DNA from: Dermatemys mawii
Lineage: Eukaryota; Chordata; Testudines; Dermatemydidae
NCBI GenBank assembly: GCA_007922305.1
Contig: ML677351.1
Location: forward strand, 14,302,749 to 14,366,748
Reading direction: 5' to 3'
Length of the DNA: 64,000 nucleotides
In this document: positions 41,295 to 54,200 of the stretch, one piece after another
How positions within the stretch are numbered: the stretch's first letter is position 1
Layout of the letters: each line of letters opens with the position of its first letter
Program-made: the position numbers and the translations under genes
Notes under the pieces: generated by a model
What the model was told of the DNA's origin: nothing
The model's database searches: none
What the model saw: only the letters and a program-made list of their open reading frames with translations

Positions 41295-42829
41295 ACGCAC
41301 AGAAATGGTTTTGTCACCTGAATAAGTTTTCCATCCTGTATGTGCTAGCTGAAGGTGCAGTGTAGTGGTGCTGAGAGGATGAAAGGAACGAAGATATTAT
41401 CTAGAGTTGGATACCTGCATGGTATCCTTCCTCCCTCAAACCCATCCTGAAGTAGACTGCTAATTTTTAATAAAGTAGCTTAATATAACTAAAAAAAGCA
41501 GTGAATGCTATTATTAGTCTAACCCTGTATTATCCCTGTTCCCTCACTTTTCCTTGGTTCTGGCTTTGAAACTCTGGCAAGCTGCTGTAATTGCCATTTT
41601 CAAATGATTCTCCAGATCCCAATAGAAGAGGTGAAAAGTAGGCTGGGCGATTACTTTCAAATTCCCTTATGTGGGGACATGAACATATGGTGTTAGTCCT
41701 GATGCACCCTGAATTAGCTTTGGTGGTTTGCTCACCATACTGTGAGCTTCCTCAAACGATAGCGGCAATGTCTCTTTTCTAGAACAGAGGTACGAGTAAA
41801 TAGAAAAGTAGTGCTGTTACTATAGCAATCAGCATTGTGAAATAATAATGCTCTCTCTTCTGTAGCTGGCCAGTTCTGAAGAGACCACCATCCACCCTGG
41901 GTTTCATCATTCAGGGCTCCCTCCATTCCACATCCACCCTCTGAAACAGATGTCTGGGGTATTGTGCTGGATTTCAGGGAGGATCTCCAGCAGCAGGACG
42001 GGACTTCTGCCAGGAACAAGGCCTGTTCCTACCAGAGGAACGCCCCTTTTGATTCCTGGCATGTATGCCTAATGTGATTCAACTTCCTGTTGACTATCTT
42101 CAGTCTGAGTCTTGGGCCCAAGTGGGTAGGGCACAGCTGGGAAGAGAAATACAGAGCTGAGTAGGGGAAAGGAGAGAAGCTCTAAAGGAGAGGGCTGGAC
42201 AGGAGAGAGAGGAGGGTTAATATGCCCAAAGGGGTGGAGGCTACAGTAAGAGCTGCGTTAGTTGGTGGGAGACCGTGATTTTTTCAGTGGGTTCAGCAGA
42301 GGGTGGCAAGTCAGGACTTTCTTTTAAGTCCCCATGAGAGTTTCTCTTCCCACCACATCATTGCCTCCAAACAAGTGAGACTGGTGGGCAGGACTGTAGG
42401 AGGGAGGCCCAAACTCCTCTAACCGTGGATATAATTTACTCCAGTGACACAAGAAATGGCCTTACAGCTGAAAGTTTGGGTACTGTTAGGAGAAGGTGGT
42501 TAACATTATGTTATTTTTAGTGTGCTTGCTGAAGGAACACACACGTAGTAATGAAGCATTGCTGTCTCTGTTCTACTTCTTTCCATTTGAGCAGCAGATT
42601 GTTTTAATGCCGCAGATGGGGAAACAGTTTGGCGGGGGCTTGAGTATTTGTAATCTGGCTTTTCCTACACCTTGCTCAGAAAAATCGTGTGTGTCTCTTC
42701 CGCTGTGTGTGAGTCATGCATAGCAGAGGATCCTGAACATGATGTACCATACACCCTATAGAGGCTAAAGGGGAGTCGAGACTCTGGCCCTTTCATTACC
42801 TACTCACCGAGAAGCTCACCAAGGAAGAC

Positions 42830-43090
42830 AGTGGCTATGTCTATGCATGGAGCTAGAGGTGTGATTCCTAGCCCATATAGACATACTTCTGCCAACGCTC
42901 ATTGAGCTAGTCTGCTAAAAAGATTAGCGTAGTCCCAGTAGCGCTGGCAGGGGCAGCAATGGCACCAGCTAGCCGTCCTGGACCTGCTGGTATGTACTTG
43001 GGGTAGGTAGCCCATGCTGCCAGTCACGGTTGCTCATGCTATGTCAGATACACTACTATTTTTAGCACTAGTTTGAGAGCTAGTGAGGGT
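42830..43090. mobile_element. Diverged MITE
   Basis: GTGGCTATGTCTATGCATGG and later GCTAGTGAGGGTACAGCTGA mark the two ends of a block with the layout of GTCTACAC-type MITEs (compare 44795-45068). The ends are eroded; boundaries approximate. Confidence 0.4.
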
Positions 43091-43739
43091 ACAGCTGAGT
43101 AAACTTGGAATAGCATTTGTAGCTATTTGTAGTTGTATTTATATTTGTAGCTACACACCACACAAGTGTGGGTGTAGCCAGTGGGTACTAAGTAAGAGAG
43201 TGAGTTTACAGATGGGGATATACCACCATTAAGAAGTGAATAGTGTCTTTTTCTCCTCCCCCTCCCAAAATACTATTACTTTTTTTTAAAGTGCTGTATG
43301 TTGGGAGCATAGTGAGGTTCCCAGGGCTCTGTGTTTCATAGTCAAAAAGCCTCCGTGAGTATGAGTAGTTATGAGCTTAACTTGTGTCAAGAATAGGATG
43401 TTTAGTCACAGAGCAGCTGGGCAGGAAGCTCTGAATTTGAATTGAAAGTATTTCTGGCTGGTTGAGCTTTGGCGTGCTTGAAACAAATCAGTTGAGAAAA
43501 TATATACCGCCTCTCTCTCAGAACAAGTATGGAATTCCAAAATCTAAGTTCTATAAATAAACTTCTTATGAGGAATAATAAACCTAGATTATGTGAGCCT
43601 GCAGTGTGCTATCACTTGGTTTATTTCCTAGTGTAAACCTGAGCTTACAATATCACTGAATGTAGACAGACACAGTCCTAGATTTAGTTATGTTACAGTT
43701 ACTCACAATTCAGGCTATGATTTTGGCACATGGATTGTA

Positions 43740-43930
43740 TTTTTTATTAAAAGTCATGGACAGGATGTGGACAATAAAAAATAAATCATGGAAGCCCAGA
43801 GTCCTGCCACCCAGGACTAGAGCCCGAAGCCCCTCTGCCCAGAGCTAGACCTGAAGCACTGCACAGTCCCTGACTGAGATCAAGTTGCCGACATCTCAAA
43901 ATCATGGAATCCGTGACCTCCATGACTCAT
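43740..43930. mobile_element. Probable DNA-transposon fragment
   Basis: Rough inverted words around TCATGGACAGGATGTGGACA and GGAATCCGTGACCTCCATGA enclose a GC-rich stretch (CCACCCAGGACTAGAGCCC). Resembles a common reptilian non-autonomous element; assignment weak. Confidence 0.35.
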
Positions 43931-44794
43931 AACCTTACTCATGATTTGTTTTTTGCTTCATCATCTGGGAACTATATGGAACTTATTTTTAGCATCTTGC
44001 ACAAGTATTGCTGCTTCTGTGAAATCTTACTTAAAAATATGATCTCAGAACTGTGACCTTAGTTTCTTGTGTGACTGGTTTCTGCTCACTTCAGGCAAAG
44101 CATTGTTAGTGTGGAGCTGAAGCTAAGAGCAAGAACACGGGAGAAGAAATGCAGTAAAGTTAAACTATTTTAAAGGCCAAAACTACATCATGTGTCCAAG
44201 CAGCCACAAATATACTGTTTGCAACTGTCTTTCTCTTGCATTGATTTCTCCAGTTCAGAACCTGCATGTGTGAGTCCACACTAAGAGCCGAAGGGCCTGT
44301 TTCAGGCTAGGGAGAGCAATGGACCTATGTGATAGGTTGGCTGGCCTTTAAGGGGAGTCAGGCTCAGACTTGCTTGTGATAGTCAGCTACTCTACCAGCT
44401 GATCCTCCTCAACTGGGATCGGATGGACTTTCATAATCATTGGACCCAACCATGAGAGCGAGGGGGTTTGGACAAACAGCTGAGAGAGCACTCAGTTGGT
44501 GAAAAGAGTTTTGGGAAGGAGTTTACACGCTGGGATGGTCCCTGATGGTAGCAGGCAGCAGGGCTGAAGGAGACTTCTAAAAGTGAGACTGAGACAGGGC
44601 CAACCCCCCAGCCAGATAGCCTTGGAGTTGAGGATCCAGACTAGGGGTAGGACTCCAGGGAGACACCCTGTCATTGTTCTGCAAAAGAACAGAGAAGTGA
44701 GGAGGACCCAGGATGGATAAAAAGTTCAAGGTTGGGGGGTAGAAGGGAGAAGTTGTTTTTGTTGTGTTGTGATTTGTTTCACTTTTGAGTTGGT

Positions 44795-45068
44795 TAACAG
44801 GTCTACACAGCAACTAGACACCCGCAGCTGGCCCCGTGCTGGCCAACTCAGGTTCGTGGGGCTCGGGCTGTGGGGCTGTTTCATTGCATAGACTTCCGGG
44901 CTTGGTTGACACTTGTGCTCCAGAACCCTGTGGAGTGGGAGAGTCCCAGAGCTTGGGCTCCACCTGAGCCTAGAACTCTACTCAGCAATGAAACCCCCAC
45001 AGCCTGAGCCCAAGTTGGCTGGCACAGGCCAGCTGTGGGTTTTGCTTTGCTGTGTAGACGTACCCTAA
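44795..45068. mobile_element. MITE with GTCTACACAGCAA ends
   Basis: GGTCTACACAGCAACTAG at the left and TTTGCTGTGTAGACGTACCC at the right are inverted repeats, with TTA/TAA near the borders. Internal words AGCTGGCCCGTGCTGGCC and GGCACAGGCCAGCTGTGGG are also palindromic. Non-coding. Confidence 0.75.
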
Positions 45069-45589
45069 GAGACTCCTGGGAGAAGCTATAGGGCCACTGT
45101 TCGGACAAGAGAATGGAGCGGAAGAGGATCCCTGAAGGGGCAGAAGACATGTGACTGTCTAGTGTCACCTGGGACACTGTCCATTTGGGACATTGGTACT
45201 CCAAAAGGTGGGGGGAAATGTAAGTGACTTTGCTAGAGGGCCAAGTTACAAGAGGAAGCGGACCACCAATAGGCATGAACGGCTGTTGGCAGGGGGCACT
45301 AGAAAAGGAGAGCCTGTGATGCCATGCCCATCCAGGAAGGGGTGCACTAATGGTGAGTGCACTTTTGTACAATCTGTCTGAGGGAAATGGAGTGGTGATG
45401 TAGGTCTGTAGCAACAATGGGATAGATAGTGTTTTTTCCACAGGAGGCAATGCCAAAGTACACAGGTAGCTTGTTATATAATTTGCAGCATTCTTTCTTG
45501 TTGAAAAGCCACTTGTAAATGTTTATTGCCCATGAACAGAAACATTACAATGAAAAATTCACTTAAAGGAAAACTGCAGTTTAATATAA

Positions 45590-46190
45590 CAATTCAAACC
45601 ATTACAGCCAGTCTGTCAGCCTCACAGCATTGCCTTCAACTCCTCTTTTTCTCCCTTTGCTTGTGCCTTGCTCCATCCAGACTCACTAGATCCTGTTGCT
45701 ACTCCCCTCCCCCAATATCCCTAAAATCTGGCCGCCACATTCTGCTGTCTACTGCTAAATCATTGTTGCGAGCTTTGGTCATTGTTTGACTACTGCAACT
45801 GTAGGCAAAATGCTACTGCTGTAGTTTTCTTCTTTAGTTCCTTCATTGGCTTCCTGTCTCACTGCATCAAATTCAGATACTTTCTCTTGACCTTGTAGGT
45901 TCTTTGTCTCTGCCTGACCTACAGTTCTGCTCCTCTTTCTTCTTAAACCTCCTTTTCTTTCCACATGCCTCTGTATCCTAAAACACTTTTGACATCTCTT
46001 CTCAGCTTCATGCGTTTTCATGCACCCAGTGCTTGGAATGGTTTCCCAGTTCCATGTGCAACACCCTCACTGCAATTCTCTCCTTTAAAACCCACTTTTA
46101 AATGAAGCCTTCCTACGTTATGCCCATTTCTGATGTCTCTGGCTATCATGCACCTGAACTGTACATTTCTGAGTTAAACTTTTACTTCTT
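45590..46190 (+). mobile_element. Old LINE 3'-terminal remnant (L2/CR1-like)
   Basis: The plus strand preserves a reverse-transcriptase C-terminal flavour: a stretch resembling 'DYCN' around CTACTGCAACTGTAGGC, then SFIGFLSHCIKFRYFLLTL, as in LINE endings that read LHWLPV..RIKFK. Many frame disruptions. Family assignment is by pattern only. Confidence 0.45.
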
Positions 46191-46911
46191 CAGTACAAGG
46201 AGATGGTTTTGTACATATTTTGAAGACAGCTGTAGTAGGTATACTTATGATCTAATAATTGCAAAGAGTAAATTGTAAATTTCTGCTGAGTATCAGATAT
46301 AAAATGAATGACAAAAGAAAGGTGCTATTTTGGTATTCTGATTACATAATTTAGGACCTAGGAAATGCTGTACAATATTCAAATGTTAGAAAAAATTGGG
46401 AGGCTTTCAGTGTTGTTCTGATATACCTTCTTTTATTTTTTAGATTTTTGTTGTTCTTTTAACAGTGGCTAAATTTCCCTGAGCAGCTGTTGTGAGTTTT
46501 GCAAAGTCACTGTAGGCAGAGGAACAATACAATATTAAAGGGATAACACTGTATCAGTAAAAAACATCAGATTTTTTAAAAACAGAATTTAACTAGCTCA
46601 CTACAAAACTGATATTGTAAAAGCCTTTTGGAACATATGAGACTGTCCCTTCTGTCACAAGCAGGAGATCGGAGAATGGGGCAGAATAAATGAAGAGCTA
46701 TTTTTGGGGGACTTGCAAATGCCAGTTTGAGGGTAGTCCCTAAACTGCTAGTGAGTGAAGGAATGTGTAACAGTTTTGAATATAGTGTGGGACATGGATA
46801 CTCTGTGCTGAGTGCACTGATCTGTACTTTACTTCCTTCAGAGAGCACTACAAGAAAAACTAGGGTATTTTTCTTGTAGCATTCTCTGTGAAAAGAGCCA
46901 ACTGCCATGTT

Positions 46912-47118
46912 AACAACGAGGAATCCGGTGGCATCTTAAAGACTAACAGATTTATTTGGGCATAAGCTTTTGTGTGTAAAAAACCCAGATGCCTCTGAAG
47001 AAGTATGTTTTTTACCCACAAAAGCTTATGCCCAAATAAACCTGTTAGTCTTTAAGGTGCTACCGGACTCCTCGTTGTTTTTGTGGATACAGACTAACAC
47101 GGCTACCCCTCCGATACT
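46912..47118. mobile_element. Penelope-like element end with 63-base inverted arms
   Basis: The left arm 46912-46974 (starting AACAACGAGGAATCCGG) is almost a perfect inverse of 47017-47079 (ending CGGACTCCTCGTTGTT). Inner pairing GTAAAAAAC / GTTTTTTAC extends the stem. The loop region holds CTGAAGA and, after a broken helix II, AAAAGCTTATGC, the remains of a hammerhead core. The tail CAGACTAACACGGCTACCCC matches 41072-41294. Confidence 0.8.
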
Positions 47119-47942
47119 AACTGCCATGTTTTCTCCCTTCTCCTGACCACTATATGTGTGAAGGGAAGATGGCCCACTGTCTGTCCCTTCTGTTTCTGGG
47201 GTAGGGGAGTAAGCAGAGGACAGAGGACTCTGGGATGGGACATGAAAATGCACGTTTAGAATCCCTTTGGGAGGGAACAAGTCTTTTCTGTGCAGAGGCA
47301 AACGGAGTGAGGTAGTGAAGGATTGGCTGTTAGACCTCCCAGCTGGCAATTATGGATTAGAGTCCAGCTGCTGCAGACAATGCCTATACAATATAAAAAA
47401 GCTTCGCAAGTACAAAAAGTAAGATCAAATGGTCAGTTCTGCTGTTTTTAGACATCCCATTAGTACCAATGCAATGGCTGTTCCCAGCAGAGGCTCCAGC
47501 TGCAGTCATGTTCTATATTTTTGTTACATATTTTTGATTATATACAAAAGCCCCATTTAGTGAAAGCTTAAGAAGAAAGCTGACATTTTCTAAACTAGCC
47601 TGCTTCTCAAAATCAAATTAAAGTTAAAACGATCGATATGGGGTAATGCCACTGTGCTTGTGCCCACTGGGCTAATACAGTACATGCTGTTGGCTGAAAC
47701 CTGTGGTATTTACCTAAGGACCCAAATTAACCAGTCTGCCCTTTTCCAGTGACCCCCAATTAATGAATTTGAACTCTCCCATGGATCTATGATAGAGTAA
47801 TTTGCATTGTGGGATTCACCCCTTGCTCCCCAAATGAACCTGACACAAGCCTCTTCTGTGGAAAGGTGAGTTCCTGTGGGTGAAGCAGGGGCTCTAGTGC
47901 TGGGAAACAAGTTTTGGTTCCACATTGTGTCTGTCTGTCTTA

Positions 47943-48042
47943 TTTATTTATAGTGGTGCCTACTATGCATTAGGCACCTCCTAGGAGGATTTAAAGAAAT
48001 GGATCCCAGTCCCTGGAAGCTCGCAGTCTAAGCCGCAGCTGA
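47943..48042 (-). repeat. SINE-like fragment with candidate GPA33 poly(A) signal
   Basis: On the minus strand AATAAA (47948-47943) lies about 166 bases past the GPA33 stop, a plausible cleavage signal. The adjacent plus-strand words GGTGCCTACTATGCATTAGGCACC and CCCAGTCCCTGGAAGCTCGC belong to the same old interspersed repeat as 3962-4047, so the signal may be repeat-derived. Confidence 0.4.
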
Positions 48043-48113
48043 GATCAGACCAGTTGGGAGTAAACAGTATTAAATCAGTCCCCTCGTCCTTGCCTTTTCT
48101 ACTCTGGTGGTGA

Positions 48114-48267
48114 CTATGCCTCAGGATTTGAAATCTCTAGCCGTGGTGTATTGGTGGGTGGCATCTGTGGCCTGTCTCTCCTCCGATCTTCCTCCTCCTC
48201 ATCATCCTCTATCTCTTCTTCATCCGGTCCCCGAATCCTGACGGGCGCCTCACCGTCTTCTCTCTCA
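48114..48267 (-). CDS. GPA33: GPA33 terminal coding exon (cytoplasmic tail)
   Basis: Residues T-E-R-E-D-G-E-A-P-V-R-I-R-G-P, then DEEEIEDDEEEEDRRRDRPQ and MPPTNTPRLEISNPEA, stop TAG. A highly acidic block followed by arginines, as in mammalian A33 tails (REREEEDDYRQEE). Acceptor GTTTTAG|TGA; one base completes the split Thr codon. Confidence 0.93.
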
Positions 48268-51200
48268 CTAAAACATTGTCCCGGGAGAGACAGAGATGTT
48301 AGCTGGTTTTAATTAACTTTCATTCTGAATATTTTTCACTGCTGTCAGAGGTAGCTCCACAGGCCACCCAGGAATGTTCTCTGGACTTCAGTCTGAGAAC
48401 CACTGGCCCACACTGCTTCTCGTTGGGGCTGGAGTACCTGTGAACTGCCTTCTCCCATTTCCTACAACACTTGTTTGGAGAGGCAAAGACTGAAGTATCT
48501 CTGAGCAATCCTCAGCACTCCCTAAAGGGGCAGTGACCCTTTCCTCATTTGTGGATTGAAGAGTATGAGCGGCTAGGGTGACTCAGACCCCCTAGACCAG
48601 AAATTGCAGAGCCTGGGGAGAAATGAACTTCAGATACCCACAGGTGGTTTCTGATTGGTTCCTTGGGCTTGTTAGCTCAGTCCTGCACCCTGTATGGTGC
48701 TTAAGGGACGTCATGCACCAATGATCAGAAAGGGGCCCATATGAGAAGAACCAGTATAGTAAAGGAGAACCGAGAGGCAAACTGCAGTGGCAAAGATGGG
48801 ACTGCACAATGCCTTCTCCTCTCCTGGGTTAAGTTGTTCACCTTTTCAATAGATAAAACCTCTGCATCATCAGCTAATTTTCCACATCATTGTCCCACTC
48901 CACCAGCCGTCGTGCATCTATGATGCAGAGAGAAGATGAGAGTGCATTCTACCTCTCACAGAGTTCCTCACGTATCCCACCTACTCTTCTGGGGGAAGGC
49001 ACTCACGTCATCTCGTAGTCCTTGTCCTTGCTGCCCCGGCAGCAGCAGCAGTAGGCCAAAATCCCAATGACAATGACTGCAGCCACTACGCCACCAATGA
49101 CTCCAGCATAGAGGGCAATGTTCATGGATGCTATGGAGGGAAAGACCAAACACAGTCACAGCAGGGTTACAAAACAAACTTGCATGCATTGAGAATGACT
49201 TCAAATCAGGTCAGATTCACACCCATCAGTGAGCAAACCCCACCACCTGTCTGGGTGTGCCAGACACATAATGAGGGAGCTGAACATCCTTTTAGTCATA
49301 GCAACTGTTCTTGACTCTCCACTGAACCAATGGGTAGCAGGGTAGGTCCGCAGGACTGATTGGTTCAACAGAGATGGAGACAGACCTGTGGGATCTGAAC
49401 ACCCACATACTCTGATCAAGTTCAGATCTTAACTTTGTGGCTCAGGCACAATCTAATTAGATACAGCCCTAGTATTATTCACTATTACAGACAGGTCTAA
49501 ATGTGAGCACTTCAAGCAGGGCAGTGGAATGCATTTTGGAGATATGAAACAGTGCTGTTCTTGGAGGGGTGGAGGTATACTCACCTACACTCCAGTGGCT
49601 CTCCCATTCAGTCCCTTGCCTATATTTATTCTGTGACTACATTTCCCCCATTGCCCCACCCACCCAAGCAGCCAGTAGCATCTTACGAGGTAAAATGGAG
49701 ACTGTCATGTTGCAGAACTCCTGTCCAACACTGTTGGTGGCAGTGCAAATGTAAAAGCCAGAGGTGTCTGCAGAGACGTTCTTCAGAGTTATGTATTGTC
49801 CTGGTGCAAAATACAAACCAAAAATATAAAAAAATTGTAGAGGATTAGGTCAAGAAAGGGACTGGGGAAAGGAGCCCTTCACATTTAAATTTCCCCTTCA
49901 AATCCATCCCAAGTTGGGAATGACCAAATGTTATCACAGTTTTTGGCTGGTTTTGTGACTTTTGTGAGATTAGTTTGGCCTCCTTCTGGTTCTTAGTGGA
50001 GACATAAAGAAAGCTAAATAGAAACGTGCCTTGGGTTACTGGCAATACATTTAATTTTCAGTTGTTTTCAGTGCTACAATTGTGGGTGGGGCTGTGGGTG
50101 AGTAAACGTTCAGCAAAAGTTTGTCTTGCTCTTTTATACATGGCCAGAAGCCTTGTATGCTTTATCACAAAAGATATCGCTGTCAGGAGGAGTATGGCAG
50201 CTGAGGCAGCTGACTCAGAGAAACAGCCTTTTGAAGAGCTAACACACTAGTTTTGTAACAGTTTTTCAACCCACCAGCTTTCAGGATGTCACGATGTCAT
50301 AGTTATTTGCCAGTAAAGGGAGCTAGTGGGAAACTATGGTCTGGTAGAGTAAGGCAAAGGCAAATCAGGCTGCATAAACAATCCATGTGGAGAAATTATG
50401 TATTTGGCAGGGAGTGCTTTGAGGCTGTACATTCCCTACCCTGAGCTAGTGGAGCTCAGTACTAAACTTAGAGCTTATCATTTCCTCTGTATAAACTTAG
50501 TTTTATTCAGGTTGTTTCCAGTTTTACCCCTAAATGGCAATTCAGTTTTTTTTCCTCTGGTGACCCCTGTCACCCATCTGTTGGAAACAGGCCAGCTCCC
50601 TGTCTTTAAAGTGGGTGTGGTAACTATATTTAAGTACATCATCTGCCACCACAGCTCTCTCACATACACGTTCTTTTCACAGAGCCATAGATTCTAAGGC
50701 CAAAGGGACCATTTACTTTGACCTCCTATGTAACACAGGCCAGAGAACTTCCTCAACATAATTCCTAGAGTGGATCTTGCAGAAAAAATCTTAATTTTAA
50801 AATGGTCAGTGAGGAACAATCCACCACAACCCTTCGTAAATTATTCCAATGGTTAATTATTCTAAGTGTTAAGACTGGAAATAAGATGTATTTTTGTCTA
50901 GCTTCAACTTCCAGCCATTGGATCTTGTTATAACTTTCTCTGCTAGATTGAAGAGCCCATTATTAACTATTTTTCCCCATGTAAGTACTTATAGACTGTA
51001 ATCAAGTCACCCCTTAACCTTCTCTTTGTTAAGCTAAATAGATAGCCTCAAAGAGCTCAATCACTATAAGGCATGTTTTTTAATCTTTTCATCATTCTCA
51101 TGACTTGTCTCTGAACACTTCCCAATTTATCAATATCCTTCTCGAATTGAGAACACCAGAACTGGACACAGTATCGCAGCACCAGCCACACCAGTGGGAA

Positions 51201-54200
51201 ATAGAGGTAAAATCACCTCTCCACTCTTACTTGAGAGTTGCTGTTTATGCATTCAAGGATCGCATTAGTCCTTTTGAGGCTAGCATTATACTGGGAGCTC
51301 ATGTTTAGCTGATTATCCACCACAAACCCCAAAGTTTTTTGAGTCCTTGCTTCCCAGGATAGAGTCCTTCATCCTGCAAGTATGGCTTACATTCTTTGTT
51401 CCTAAATGTATACGTTTACAGTTAGCCATATTAAAATTCATATTGTTTGCTTGCACCCAGTTTACCAAGCAATCCAGATCACTCTGAATTAGCTATCTGT
51501 CCTCTTCATTATTTACCTCTCCTGTCCAACTTTTGCATCATCTGCAAACTTTATCAGTGATGACTTTGTTTTCTCCTGGGCCCTTTTCTCAGTGGCCCTG
51601 TCTAGGCTGTCATTTTTTTGGCACCACAATGTGTACAGCTTTCAACACTATAGTGCAGTGCTGGGTTGTAACCCCAAAAATGAATAGAATAGAGAATAAA
51701 TGTCCCAGGAGTAAGGCCCTTCATTTCCAGTTTTTACCTATTTTTTTTTAACCTAAACATTTGTGGGTTATACAAAAGCTATTATTTAGTTTTTACCAAA
51801 AAAAATTTTTGCCCAGTTTTGGAAGTGTCGGAACTCCTTGGACTCAGCTTTCTGCTCTACAAGGCAAGATCATGGCTTGGTTACCTGCCATTTCTCCTTC
51901 CAGAGAAGAACCATGACCCAAGCGCTGGTGTCAGAGCAGATAAAAATCTACGTTTTCTTAACTTTTTAAAAAGTGCATTTTTTTATTTAAATTGGATTTT
52001 ATTTTTGTTTTAAATTTTTTTAAAAAAATATACCTCTTTCAAAAGAAATCTGAATTTAATACAAAGTATGATAGGCCCTAAACTTATCATACTCTCTTAA
52101 AACATTTAAATAAAAAATAAATATACTGAATATATGAGCCTCTATCTAAAACTTTGAGTTAAAGGCTGCTTTTCTATTTACAGAAAGAATTGTAGGAAAA
52201 CATCTTCATTTTTGAGGTCAAGCTTTATAAATCTGGCACAGTAGATCATGCACCTTATTAAGGGCTTGTTTTGTTTAATAAAAATACATTTTATATACAG
52301 TTGTGCATTTAAATAAATTCCAGTTACTATCCTAATGAAGCTTGACACTATTATGAACAAAAAGTTAATTATCTAATAATTTAGAATATGTCATTTACCA
52401 TTTTCTAAGATACTGAAATGTAGAATTAATAAGAATCTAACATATTAAGCTACATATTTGCTTAAGTAAATGTACAGTAGTTACAGCATTTTACCCTAAA
52501 GTAGCAAAAAAAATGTACCTAATCTTGTGTAAAGGCTCAACATGATTTAATGGATAGATCAGCCAATGAGAATGCAAGTTTCTTTGGACAATAACTGAAG
52601 TACAAATGGAAAAGTTGAATAAAATCAGTTATTTAAATTGAGGATTTCCACGTGGTGACTTAAATCAAGATTTAAATTGCTTTGATTTTAAATCAGTCCA
52701 TCCTGGCTGGTCTGCATACCGTTGTCAATCCCACACCCAGCACATATATATCACTGACTTTACAGATAACACAAATAGCTATCAGCATTCAAAGCAAATA
52801 ATTTAATGAACTACTTTACATGCTAAAATAGGTCAACAACAAACAAAAATGATCTGAGTTTTAGAACATAATGGTTTCTTGAAAGTTTCAGACAAACAAA
52901 CCAGGAGCAGAGAGTCAGGTTTACCTCAATATTTACCCAGAAAACTGAACTTAATTTTACTGTACTGATTTTACCTGTTTTTAATTTTTTGTAATAAACA
53001 CTGATAAATTCCTAGGAAATTTTAAACATCTGTAAATAAATAGCCTGCGCTCTGAGTCAAGTTGGAAAGGTGTCGGGCAGATGAGAAAAACAGGAATTGT
53101 CCCACCATTGTCAGAATGGATGGATTCCAAGGAAATTCTACATACCCTGCCACATTACCCCATCACACACATTCCAGCAGCTCACATATACAGCTACTCT
53201 GACAGCCCTACTCCTTTTATAACCTCCCACCTTCAGCCCTAAATCCCAGAGGGAGAAATTCCATCTGCACCCTTAATGGACATCATTTCCCTGAAAATCA
53301 GCATCAAATGCAAGGGGACTAGAACAAACTCCTGCCCCAAGAGGAGGAGAATAATGAAGGCAGAAAAGCTCAGAGTGGTCTGATCTCTTTAGGAAAATAC
53401 ATTGTGTTAACTAAGACAAAAGCTGCCATGTCTGAGGCAAGGGCACCACCCAGTGGCCAGTGAAGTGAACAGGAGACTCCCTGTGGATTTTCTCCTTGGC
53501 ATTAGCGCAAGCAATTTTCAGAGAGTAAAATGTGAGTGCCCCACCTAGCGAGGATCATATTCAGCTCCTCAGTGCACCAACACCATAGCACTGGATCTGA
53601 AACCAGGCCTGGCAGGTTGAAACACAGAACCACTCTCCATAGTGGAGCTGGTCAAGAAACACGCGGCAACTTCTGGCAATAACGCCTAATCGCCTGTTAT
53701 ACCCTACTATCTCTTGCTAACTGACTACATGTGAGAGACTGCTGCATCCTCATCTCCTTTAAAGACACCCCTCCCTGCTCCAACTTCTCAGGAGCTTAAC
53801 CACACCTTTTATTCTGACCCTATTTTAAAATAAAGTGACTGTCATGTTAGTGACAGTTATTGTCCTGACAGCCTCCATCCCACCCGCTCTCAGCCCTAAG
53901 CTGGGCAGTTACCTCTCAAGAGTGGAAAAGTTTGGCCTCCATGGCCAGTTTGTTCCTTGGCCTGGCTCCTGTAAGCGTCAATAAGGGGGCCAATTAGCGT
54001 CAATTGTGGCAAGGTATAGACAAGTCCACTAAAAGAAATTGCCTTGAGCGGGGATGGATGGTGTGAAATACTTTGCTGGTTATAAATGGTCATTAGGAAG
54101 TAATTACTTTGGTTGGCTCTCAGCTGGGCTTGAATCTGTGACCTGGAGGTGAAAGTATCATTGCCCGTTTCTGCTCCAGACAGCCACCCAGGTACTCACA

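Larger units (their letters stand above)
38601..48113. other. Intergenic region between MAEL and GPA33 (convergent 3' ends)
   Basis: No gene recognised. The region is dominated by mobile elements listed separately (39727-41060, 41072-41294, 42830-43090, 43740-43930, 44795-45068, 45590-46190, 46912-47118). The block around 44280-45440 may be one larger unclassified element that hosts the MITE at 44795. The 191-residue minus-strand open frame at 44881-45456 crosses a MITE and has no family features. Confidence 0.5.

Noticed and set aside
44881..45456. 191-residue minus-strand open frame
   Set aside because: It runs through a MITE with defined inverted ends and shows no domain or conserved motif.
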